Source: an uncultured Blautia sp.
Lineage (GTDB): Bacteria; Bacillota; Clostridia; Lachnospirales; Lachnospiraceae
Assembly (NCBI GenBank): GCA_900549015.1
Contig: URMH01000041.1
Location: 1-24,359, forward strand
DNA: 24,359 nucleotides
Reading direction: 5' to 3'
Both the position numbers and the translations under genes were made by a program. This document shows positions 1 to 6,786 of this stretch, one piece after another. The notes below the pieces were generated by a model that searched no databases, was not told the origin of the DNA, and saw only the letters and a list, made by a program, of their open reading frames with translations. The first letter of the stretch is position 1. Every line of letters starts with the position of its first letter.

Positions 1-1364
1 AAGCCGGGCGATGGATCGAAAAGACCTACCCGGCTTTAAATGTGCGTTTTATTTCTGTGACGGATCAGTTTGACAGTAAAACAGCAGATTTTTCAGAGAA
101 GTCATTTGTGGTTCCGATTAAAAATTTTGTAAATGAAAGTTATTGTCGGGATATCTCCGGTAAAGTACGCAGCCATCAGAAAGTCAAACGGGAAAAAGGA
201 GAGTTTATCGGGGCATTTGCACCATATGGTTATTGCAAAGATCCGGAAAATAAGAACTGCCTTGTGATTGATGATTATGCTGCAGATATTGTAAGAAAAA
301 TATTTGCCTGGAAGATAGAGGGATTCAGTTTCGGTGCGATTGCTGAAAAACTGAATGTGCGTCATGTACAATCCCCAAAAGAATACAAGATTGCAAACGG
401 CGAAAATTATAATGCTGGATTTCAGGGGACAGATACACCAAAGTGGTCAGCAGTACAGATTAAAAGGATTCTGACCAATGAAGTGTATATTGGTAATATG
501 GTTCAGGGAAAGCAGGAACGAATCAGCTATAAGGTGAAGAAACGTCTGGATAAACCAGAGTCAGAATGGGTGAGAGTAAAAAATACACATCCGGCAATCA
601 TCAAGCAGAGTGATTTTGATGTAGTACAAAAACTGCTTCAATATGATGGCAGAGCGTCAAAGACATCAGACAGTGCCAGTTTTTTTGCAGGATTTATCTT
701 CTGCGGAGATTGTGGAGTACCGATGATACGCAGAGTGAACCGATATAAGGGAAAAGAAAAGGCTTTTTATATCTGCCAGACGAAGAATAAAGGCGGAGAC
801 TGCACCAGACACAGCATACCGGAGGAAGTGCTGAAAAAAATTGTCTTGAAAGAAATCCAGATGTATACAGCACTTTTTGTAGATTACGAGATGATCATGG
901 AAGAACTTCAGCAAATGGAAGTCAGCTACGACCAGGTAATCAGTTATGATACACAGATCGCAAAATTGCAGGAAGAATACAACAAATGTTACAGCATAAA
1001 AGTATCTCTAGCGGATGATTTGAAATCGGGGATGATTACCAAAGAGGAGTTTGATGAGTTTCGTGAAAGTTACGGTAAAAAGTGTGAAGAACTGGATCGG
1101 ATGATAGAACATCAGAAAAAACTGGTAAAGCAGATGTTTGAAGGCGGTGTTTCTGCAAAAGTTCAGTTAGAAGACTGGAAGAAATCTCTGGAGATCAAAG
1201 AGCTGGATCGTACCTTACTGGCACTGACAGTAGATAAAATCTACATTTATGAGAACAAGCAGATTAAAATCAGGATTCGTTATCAGGATGTGATTGAAAA
1301 AATGAAAGTCATAAAAAGATTTTATACAGAACATCAGGATGAGTACAGAAAAGAGGTGGGATAA
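1..1364 (+). CDS. Large serine recombinase (5'-truncated by window edge), first of three
   Basis: Site-specific DNA recombinase of the large serine family, expected to integrate or excise a mobile element. The reading frame is open to the left edge (first full codon at 3; it reads AGRWIEKTYPALNVRFISVT), so the GTG at 42 is not the true start. The catalytic YxRxS segment lies outside the window. What remains is the end of the resolvase domain, then the recombinase DNA-binding domain (KREKGEFIGAFAPYGY onward), then a zinc ribbon (CGDC near 702-713, with a second Cys pair downstream), then a long charged coiled coil and a short C-terminal beta segment. The stop TAA at 1362 directly abuts the next gene's GTG start, which points to one transcript with the two following recombinases. 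The family is certain. Which element it serves cannot be told from the window. Confidence 0.93.
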   Translation, partial: AGRWIEKTYPALNVRFISVTDQFDSKTADFSEKSFVVPIKNFVNESYCRDISGKVRSHQKVKREKGEFIGAFAPYGYCKDPENKNCLVIDDYAADIVRKIFAWKIEGFSFGAIAEKLNVRHVQSPKEYKIANGENYNAGFQGTDTPKWSAVQIKRILTNEVYIGNMVQGKQERISYKVKKRLDKPESEWVRVKNTHPAIIKQSDFDVVQKLLQYDGRASKTSDSASFFAGFIFCGDCGVPMIRRVNRYKGKEKAFYICQTKNKGGDCTRHSIPEEVLKKIVLKEIQMYTALFVDYEMIMEELQQMEVSYDQVISYDTQIAKLQEEYNKCYSIKVSLADDLKSGMITKEEFDEFRESYGKKCEELDRMIEHQKKLVKQMFEGGVSAKVQLEDWKKSLEIKELDRTLLALTVDKIYIYENKQIKIRIRYQDVIEKMKVIKRFYTEHQDEYRKEVG

Positions 1365-3017
1365 GTGGCAAGGACAGCAAGAAGATATGAGAAAAGGACA
1401 GAAAAGAAAAATTATCAGATTCCAGTGTATATGGCTGCGATTTATGCCAGACTATCCGTAGATACAGACGAAAGAAAGTCAGAATCTATCGAAACGCAGG
1501 TGACGCTGATCAAAGAGTTTGTTGACAGGCACAATGCGGAAGCAAATAAAGAGTATGAACTGGTTGTGTATGATATTTATTCTGATCTGGGAAAAACCGG
1601 AACTAATTTTGAGAGAGCCGGATTTGAACGGATGATGGATGATGTCAGAGCAGGAAAAGTAAACTGTATTCTTGTGAAAGATTTTTCCAGATTTGGAAGA
1701 AATTATATAGAAACAGGAAATTACCTGGAAAAGATACTGCCTTTTATGAAGGTACGTTTTATTTCTGTATGTGATCATTATGATTCGTTTGCACCAAATG
1801 CAAAAAATCAGGAGCTATCCATGAATATCAAGAATCTGGTAAATGATGCCTATGCAAAGGACATTTCCGCAAAGGAACGGGCAGCAAAGCGAACAGCACA
1901 GAAAAATGGGGAGTATGTTGGAGCAACTGCTCCGTATGGATATTGCTGTGAGAAGATAAATGGAATCTATAAGCTGGTCAAAGAGTCGGAATCTGCAAAG
2001 ATTGTGCAACGGATATTTGAGGAATATGCTTCCGGTAAGGAGATTCAGCAGATTATAGATGGATTGTTTGAGGATAGTGTACACCGGATTTCTGATTATA
2101 ATCATTATCATCATGTGTACTGGCAGGAAGGTGAAACTCTGCACCAGTGGGGAAATTCCTCTGTTCGTGCAGTACTGAACAGGCATAACTATTATGGAGA
2201 TCTGGTACAGCGAAAATACGAATCCAGGTTTGCAAAAGGTGAAAAAGGATGTGATGTGCTGGATGAAAGTCAGTGGATTGTTACTCCCAATGCTCATGAA
2301 CCGATTATCAGCAGAGAACTGTTTGAAAAAGTACAGATCCGGTTAAAAGCGGCACAGGACGCCAGAAGTACAGTAGTAGGATGGGAAGATGATGAAAGAG
2401 CTTTTTATAATGTGTTTTATTGCGGTGACTGTAAGCGGAAAATGTGTACAAGGAGATCAAGAGGCAGTGTGTTTTACTTTTGCAATGCGGCTCAGTACCG
2501 GGATGAAAGAAAATGCAGTCATAAATCTATTTCAGAAAATACGGTACAGAAAATCGTTCGCTCAGAACTGACCAGACAAATGCAATTAGCAGGATTTAAG
2601 AAAAAAGATATGTCGGCAATGAGTAATGGTATATTTTCAGATAAGATTCTGGAAATTCAGAATGAAATCAAAAAGCTGGACGCAGAGGTGGAACAACGCT
2701 CTGAAAAACTTGCTCAGGCATTTATGCAATATAAGGATGAAAAACTTTCCAGAGAAAATTATATGGAAATGCGTGAGGAGCGTAACAACTGGAAAATATT
2801 CTGTGAAGAAAGAAAAGAGACACTGGAACAAATGATCCGAAGATTGCAGAAACAGCAAAAGGAAGAAACCAGATTTTTACGAAGTCTTCTGGATCTGGAA
2901 GGGACAACAAGAATCAATGCTGAGCTTGCGGAAGCACTGATTGAAAGTATGTACTTGTATGGTGATGGCAGACTGGAAATCAATTTTCGATTTAAGGGGG
3001 CGATAGAACATGAGTAA
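1365..3017 (+). CDS. Large serine recombinase, second of three
   Basis: Complete 550-residue large serine recombinase. The N-terminal resolvase domain (about residues 23-170) carries the YARLS motif with nucleophile S31. The recombinase domain follows (about 190-320), with the zinc-ribbon cysteines C353, C356, C373 and C384, and a coiled coil at about 420-510 of the kind that controls integration versus excision in this family. The start is a GTG placed immediately after the previous stop, with an AGAGGTGGG SD site inside the end of the upstream gene. The 3' end overlaps the third recombinase by 8 nt, so the three are translationally linked. It is clearly diverged from its neighbours rather than a recent duplicate. 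The partner-specific role is unknown; such multi-recombinase sets may need more than one member for activity (inference). Confidence 0.95.
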   Translation: MARTARRYEKRTEKKNYQIPVYMAAIYARLSVDTDERKSESIETQVTLIKEFVDRHNAEANKEYELVVYDIYSDLGKTGTNFERAGFERMMDDVRAGKVNCILVKDFSRFGRNYIETGNYLEKILPFMKVRFISVCDHYDSFAPNAKNQELSMNIKNLVNDAYAKDISAKERAAKRTAQKNGEYVGATAPYGYCCEKINGIYKLVKESESAKIVQRIFEEYASGKEIQQIIDGLFEDSVHRISDYNHYHHVYWQEGETLHQWGNSSVRAVLNRHNYYGDLVQRKYESRFAKGEKGCDVLDESQWIVTPNAHEPIISRELFEKVQIRLKAAQDARSTVVGWEDDERAFYNVFYCGDCKRKMCTRRSRGSVFYFCNAAQYRDERKCSHKSISENTVQKIVRSELTRQMQLAGFKKKDMSAMSNGIFSDKILEIQNEIKKLDAEVEQRSEKLAQAFMQYKDEKLSRENYMEMREERNNWKIFCEERKETLEQMIRRLQKQQKEETRFLRSLLDLEGTTRINAELAEALIESMYLYGDGRLEINFRFKGAIEHE

Positions 3018-4572
3018 TCAGAAAATGCTGATCGGATATTATCGTCTTTCGTTGGAGGATGGCTCTGACGGAGAAAGTAACAGTATCATCAACCAGAGAA
3101 AACTTGTGAAAGATTATATTTCTCATATTCCGGAGCTGGCTGAACTGCCTTTTCAGGAGTTTTATGATGATGGTTATTCCGGTTCCAGTATGGAACGACC
3201 GGGAATACAACAGGTTCTGGAATTGGCAAGAAATGAGCAGGTGCAATGTATTGTTGTAAAAGATTTTTCCCGTTTTTCCAGAGATTATATTGAAATGGGA
3301 ACGTATCTGGAGCAGATTTTCCCATTTTTGGGAATAAGGTTTATCTCTGTTTCTGACCATTATGATTCCAAGGATTATAAAGGAAAAAGTTCTGACATTG
3401 AAGTGCAGTTTAAGGGACTGATTGCAGATTTTTATGTGAAAGATCAGTCTGTTAAGGTGAAATCGGCAGTCAGCACGAAAAGAAGTAATGGAGAGTATTG
3501 TTGTGGCTCTGCACCTTATGGCTACCGGATAAATCCAGAGAACAAAAAAGAACTGTTGATTGTGGAAGAAGAAGCGGAAATCATCCGCAGAGTATTTGAA
3601 CTGACGAATCAGAGGTATTCAAAGCTGGATATTTGTCGGCTATTTAATGAAGAAGGCGTTCTTACACCATTGCAGTCTATGAGCAGGCGACAGAAATCAG
3701 ACAGTAAGAAAGCATCTTCGAGAGGCTTGCAATGGACAAGTGATATGGTACGAAAGATTCTGAATGATAAGAACTATATCGGCTGTATGGTCTATGGAAA
3801 AACCCAAATTCCAGATCCCGGCACAGGAAAAGAAGTTCCTGTGCCACGAAGTGAATGGAAGATATTGGAAAATCACCATAAACCGATTGTATCAAAAGAA
3901 ATCTTTGAGAAAGCACAGTCCCTGCAGATCAGGCATGCAAGAAAAAGCAAATTCAACAAGGAAACTACTTTGTTAAGCAGTTATGTAAAATGTGGAAATT
4001 GCAGAAGAAACCTGACCGGAAGCAACCGGGTACATGGTCATATCCTGTATAGCTGTGCATATAGCCAGGGAAAAGAAGATACAGGATGTTTTGCAGGAAA
4101 AGCTGATGACAAAATGCTGGGGCATATGGTGCTGGCAGAAATAAAGTCATACTTACGCCAGAATATCAGCCAGGAACAGATGCAGCAATCCATGAGAAAA
4201 CAGCATGAAGATAATATCGAGGCATACAAAACAGAAAGTGCTGATTGTGGAAGACGACAGGAGCAGATCAAGGCTCAGAACCAACAGAACTATGAGAAGT
4301 ACCATGAAGGGCAGATGAGCCGGGAGGAGTTCCTGAGTGAAAAGAAGCAGCTAGAGGAAGAAAAAGAACGCCTGGAAAGACGAAAGAAGGAACTGGAAGA
4401 AATGATCAGCGGCGAGAAAGAAATCTTGCTGAAGAAGAATATTCCAGTGGAACAGATGATGGAGTATCTGGGGTATGAGAAACTGACAGAAGAGATGCTT
4501 GAAAAGTATGTGGATGGGATATATGTGTATGATGACGGACGAGTGGAGGTGGAGTGGAAAGCACTTGCCTGA
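3010..4572 (+). CDS. Large serine recombinase, third of three
   Basis: Complete 520-residue large serine recombinase. The N-terminus has YYRLS with nucleophile S14, followed by the resolvase core (VVKDFSRFSRDYIEMG, about 80-95), the recombinase domain (about 165-300) and a zinc ribbon with C328, C331, C349 and C360. A very charged coiled coil (about 390-475) and a short C-terminal strand segment complete it. The ATG overlaps the end of the second gene by 8 nt and has an AAGGGGGCG SD site. Its stop codon overlaps the first of four direct repeats that begin at 4571. Being last in the cluster, it probably lies near an end of the mobile element, and the attachment site should be close downstream (inference). 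Confidence 0.95.
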   Translation: MSNQKMLIGYYRLSLEDGSDGESNSIINQRKLVKDYISHIPELAELPFQEFYDDGYSGSSMERPGIQQVLELARNEQVQCIVVKDFSRFSRDYIEMGTYLEQIFPFLGIRFISVSDHYDSKDYKGKSSDIEVQFKGLIADFYVKDQSVKVKSAVSTKRSNGEYCCGSAPYGYRINPENKKELLIVEEEAEIIRRVFELTNQRYSKLDICRLFNEEGVLTPLQSMSRRQKSDSKKASSRGLQWTSDMVRKILNDKNYIGCMVYGKTQIPDPGTGKEVPVPRSEWKILENHHKPIVSKEIFEKAQSLQIRHARKSKFNKETTLLSSYVKCGNCRRNLTGSNRVHGHILYSCAYSQGKEDTGCFAGKADDKMLGHMVLAEIKSYLRQNISQEQMQQSMRKQHEDNIEAYKTESADCGRRQEQIKAQNQQNYEKYHEGQMSREEFLSEKKQLEEEKERLERRKKELEEMISGEKEILLKKNIPVEQMMEYLGYEKLTEEMLEKYVDGIYVYDDGRVEVEWKALA

Positions 4573-4744
4573 TTTTGTAGCAATAATGTAACGTCCGCTA
4601 CTATATGATTTGTAGCAATGACGTTACATCCTCCCCACTGATTTTGTGACAACAATATAACATCCTCCGTTCCAAAACAACGGTTTTATGGGAAAAATCG
4701 AAGGAAAAAGGTCAAAAAGTTCGTAGCAATGACTTGACATCCTC
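4571..4744. repeat. Four imperfect direct repeats just after the recombinase cluster
   Basis: Related 26-29 bp units start at 4571, 4607, 4640 and about 4717. They share a GATTTTGTAGCAAT core followed by an ACRTAACATCCTCC-like half. Start spacings are 36, 33 and about 77 bp. No ORF of note lies between them. They may be recombinase binding or attachment-site sequence. They may instead be the multi-repeat terminus of a lost insertion sequence, such as the repeated ends seen in the IS21 family. The sequence alone does not decide. Confidence 0.6.
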
Positions 4745-4865
4745 GGGGGCGCTGTGTGTGAAGGGGAGTATACCGGAATAGGTGTTTTTTGACAGAAGAT
4801 GCAAATTAACGGAAAGACATGTTGTAACGAAAACGAAGAATGATTTAATGAGTATAAAAATTTCC

Positions 4866-4894
4866 TTGACAAAGAGAATCATATAAGATACATT
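4866..4894 (+). promoter_or_regulatory. Promoter of the small ORF/XRE unit
   Basis: TTGACA at 4866-4871 and TACATT at 4889-4894 are separated by 17 bp. Initiation is expected near 4901, inside a 39-bp dyad, upstream of a strong SD site (GGGAAGGGGG, 4921-4930). Confidence 0.6.
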
Positions 4895-4920
4895 AAAAGT
4901 ATCATATATGATTCTTTTTT
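4876..4920. promoter_or_regulatory. Large near-perfect inverted repeat over the promoter (operator or attenuator)
   Basis: The arms GAATCATATAAGATAC (4876-4891) and GTATCATATATGATTC (4899-4914) pair with a single mismatch across a 7-nt spacer. A run of six T follows (4915-4920). The dyad covers the -10 box and the predicted start point, so an autoregulatory operator for the downstream XRE protein is the natural reading. The T-run also makes it a possible AT-rich terminator or attenuator. Confidence 0.55.
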
Positions 4921-4937
4921 GGGAAGGGGGATTTTAA

Positions 4938-5084
4938 ATGGTAAATACAAAAGCTGGAAAAGCTTTTATATGTGCGGATAAAATAGAGTATGCTGCTGGG
5001 AAATTTTGCTCGAAATACAGGAAAGTAAGGAAACATTTGAATATACATAAGGAGGAAGAGAACACAAATTATGAGAAATAGTAT
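4938..5084 (+). CDS. Small basic protein of 48 residues, unknown
   Basis: The ORF begins at ATG 4938 after a strong GGAAGGGGG SD site and encodes a lysine-rich peptide (MVNTKAGKAFICADKIEYAA at the start) with two cysteines and no recognisable domain. It ends inside the first codons of the XRE gene, a 14-nt overlap in another frame, so the two would be translated from one message. The position directly before an XRE protein is where a toxin or partner often sits, but it is far shorter than HigB/RelE toxins and shows none of their motifs. It could be a remnant, a leader peptide that aids translation of the regulator, or a real small protein. No function is assigned. Confidence 0.4.
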
Positions 5085-5349
5085 GGATTATATTTATACA
5101 TCTGGTGAACAGAAAATTGTAATAGAAGTAGAGCAGAAAAGTGTGAGACAATCTGTTGCTGAGCAGTATGTGCGCAGTCGGAAAATGCAGGGGCTTACCC
5201 AGGCGGAACTTGCAAAGAGGGCAGGCGTTCCACGGAGTAATATTACAAGATTTGAAAGCGGCAATTACAATCCGTCTTTGGAGATGATGGTAAGGATAGC
5301 GGAAGCATTGGGAATGACATTACAGGTGCAGTTGACGGCGAAGGAATAA
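5071..5349 (+). CDS. XRE-family helix-turn-helix regulator (HigA-like antitoxin or phage-type repressor)
   Basis: A 92-residue protein. About 35 N-terminal residues are predicted to be extended (YIYTSGEQKIVIEVEQKSV). They are followed by a classic HTH_3 domain, with GLTQAELAKRAGVPRSNITR forming helices 2-3 and NPSLEMMVRIAEALG closing the bundle. It should bind DNA as a dimer; the 39-bp dyad in its own promoter (4876-4914) is the obvious target (inference). An AAGGAGG SD site lies at 5049-5055, 15 nt from the ATG, which is longer than usual. The size and the C-terminal strand (TLQVQLTAKE) resemble HigA-like antitoxins, but no recognisable toxin gene sits next to it, so it may be an orphan antitoxin left in a mobile-element scar. 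Confidence 0.8.
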   Translation: MRNSMDYIYTSGEQKIVIEVEQKSVRQSVAEQYVRSRKMQGLTQAELAKRAGVPRSNITRFESGNYNPSLEMMVRIAEALGMTLQVQLTAKE

Positions 5350-5733
5350 GCGGCTGTATATGGAGAACAGATATTACTAAAGCAAAAGCAGAGTCTGCCG
5401 GAGACGCAGATATAGTCCAAAAAGGCAGAGAAATCGTGGAGTATTAGAAGGTTTATTGACATTTCGAAATAATTATGATTCTCACAGGGGAGCACTGTGT
5501 GTGAATAAAAGAAAAGGGAGGAGCCGTCCAATGTCATTAAGTTATCATAGGTAAGCTGATTTGGCGTTTGCCCGGAAACAGGTTGAGGAGTTCTCTTCAG
5601 TCTGTTTTCTATTTTTGCCAAACACAAATAGACAGATTTTCATCTGCCTCAAAAGACTATATTCACTTATTCAAATTTATGCTACTCTATATAAGAAACC
5701 ATGAAATATCTTAGTAGTTGCTTTCCGTTCCCC
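5350..5733. other. 384-bp stretch without a convincing gene
   Basis: I see only fragments here. At 5488-5505 there is a second copy (16 of 18 bases) of GGGGGCGCTGTGTGTGAA from 4745-4762. At 5531-5554 a 7-codon ORF (MSLSYHR) follows a strong AGGGAGGAG SD site at 5515-5523. After its TAA the same frame stays open to 5704 and reads ADLAFARKQVEEF, which looks like the start of a broken gene. A weak hairpin around 5580-5600 is followed by T-rich sequence. No database match is claimed. Confidence 0.4.
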
Positions 5734-5985
5734 ATCATCAAAGGCTGGGTTATGGATGATGAGCGCCTAAAAAATGGTGGTTCTATGCTTACAGTAGAAT
5801 ATTTTGACCGTTTGCTGGAGCAAATTCGTGAAATCCGTTTATCTGAGCATAGGTTTTATCAGAAAATAACGGACATCTACGCTACAGCTCTCGATTATGA
5901 CCGCACAGCAAAAACAACAAAGAAGTTTTTTGCAAAGGTGCAGAACAAGATGCATTATGCGGTGCATGGTTATACGGCAGCAGAG
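5734..5985 (+). pseudogene. Fragment of a RhuM-family gene
   Basis: The ORF 5701-6048 contains an internal block matching the conserved core of RhuM proteins (PF13310, named from a Salmonella virulence-island protein of unclear function). It runs from IIKGWVMDDERLKNGG through LSEHRFYQKITDIYATALDY and FFAKVQNKMHYAVHGYTAAE. Full RhuM proteins are about 300 residues or more. Here only about 84 are homologous. The first 11 residues of the ORF (MKYLSSCFPFP) and the last 20 (from FPNSF) do not fit the family, and no good SD site precedes the ATG. Both ends are therefore rearrangement junctions and the gene is a remnant, in keeping with the mobile-element scar around it. Confidence 0.75.
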
Positions 5986-6067
5986 TTTCCAAATTCATTT
6001 GCAACTACTTTTACAATTTTTTCCGTACTGCCTGTCGGACTAAAATAAATAGCATATACTTTCATGT

Positions 6068-6433
6068 TTATAGCCGCCTTTCTCGTTCTTTAATACAAAG
6101 CTTTAACATAGGTTCAACCTGTTGCCAGAACAGGATAACCGGTTTAACAGTTGAATCCTTAAAGTCAATGTAATAATAATTTTTTGTTCCTTCTCGCCGC
6201 ATACAGATAATGCCTGCATCCAGTAATACTTTAAGATGATGGGATACTGCTGAACGGGAAACATGGCTTTTCTTTTGAATATCTCCAACTCGAATACCGC
6301 CCATTCCTCCAGCCTCAATGAGAGTCAATAAGATTTCCTGTCGTACCTCGTCGCCTAAAATTGTCATAATTGGTCTGGCAAGATTATAGTTTTCGATAAA
6401 TTTAGCTTTTACTAAAGCAAAATCATTTTCCAT
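6068..6433 (-). CDS. ArsR/SmtB-type winged-helix transcriptional regulator
   Basis: A 121-residue protein with a winged-helix domain: ILGDEVRQEILLTLIEAGG, then the recognition region VSRSAVSHHLKVLLDAGIIC and the wing MRREGTKNYYYIDF, all at about residues 22-100. The metal-binding CxC signature of classical ArsR is absent, so arsenic sensing is unlikely and the signal is unknown. The start is supported by an AGGAG site 7 nt upstream. Upstream on the minus strand is a good promoter (TTGAAT, 17 bp, TATAAT) whose spacer holds a perfect 12-bp palindrome, so the gene probably represses itself. No transporter or enzyme is co-directional with it, so it is an orphan here. Confidence 0.9.
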   Translation of the reverse strand: MENDFALVKAKFIENYNLARPIMTILGDEVRQEILLTLIEAGGMGGIRVGDIQKKSHVSRSAVSHHLKVLLDAGIICMRREGTKNYYYIDFKDSTVKPVILFWQQVEPMLKLCIKERERRL

Positions 6434-6465
6434 CTTGTTTCTCCTATGGTCAATCTACATGAACT

Positions 6466-6494
6466 ATTATATCTTTCATGAAAGTTAAATTCAA
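6466..6494 (-). promoter_or_regulatory. Promoter and operator of the ArsR-type gene
   Basis: On the minus strand TTGAAT (6489-6494) and TATAAT (6466-6471) are exactly 17 bp apart. The spacer contains the perfect palindrome CTTTCATGAAAG (6473-6484). A repressor bound there would block RNA polymerase, the standard arrangement for autoregulated ArsR-family genes. Confidence 0.7.
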
Positions 6495-6655
6495 CATTGG
6501 TAGCGCAAATAAAGAACATTATGTATTCTGATAAAATTTAAGTAAGTTTGGTTTTTTGCAGTTGTTCTTTTCGCAGTTTACTGGCACTACATTGTGAAAA
6601 GTGTACAAAAATAAGCCGTCAAATATGAATAAAATGACGAAAAAAACAAATAGTG

Positions 6656-6684
6656 TTGACAATGTAAGTGATAGGACATATACT
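6656..6684 (+). promoter_or_regulatory. Upstream promoter (P1) of the GH63 gene
   Basis: A perfect TTGACA (6656-6661) is followed after 17 bp by TATACT (6679-6684), a strong sigma-A promoter. The transcript would begin near 6691, at the start of the dyad ATTTGTTA/TGACAAAT (6693-6700 and 6708-6715). Confidence 0.7.
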
Positions 6685-6688
6685 AACC

Positions 6689-6743
6689 TTAGATTTGTTA
6701 ATCTAATTGACAAATAAAACTAATGAACTAATAATCGATTATT
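6689..6743 (+). promoter_or_regulatory. Second promoter (P2) of the GH63 gene with overlapping dyads
   Basis: TTGACA (6707-6712) and AATAAT (6730-6735) are 17 bp apart. Two dyads overlap this promoter. One has arms ATTTGTTA (6693-6700) and TGACAAAT (6708-6715), 7 of 8 positions paired, covering the -35 box. The other is the perfect 14-bp palindrome AATAATCGATTATT (6730-6743), covering the -10 box and start point. Both are good repressor targets; the ROK protein encoded downstream is a candidate (inference). Confidence 0.55.
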
Positions 6744-6786
6744 TAGCGCGTAACAGAAAACATCAATGGATAACGAGGAGACGGGT

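Noticed and set aside
42..1364. The first recombinase starting at GTG 42
   Set aside because: The frame is open to the window edge and encodes the expected upstream family sequence, so the true start lies to the left.
4571..4744. A CRISPR array
   Set aside because: The repeats are imperfect, the spacers would be under 15 bp, there are only four units, and no cas genes are near.
6766..6786. ATG 6766 as the GH63 start
   Set aside because: It has no SD site and would put a charged segment before the signal peptide; ATG 6787 has a GAGGAG site at the right distance.
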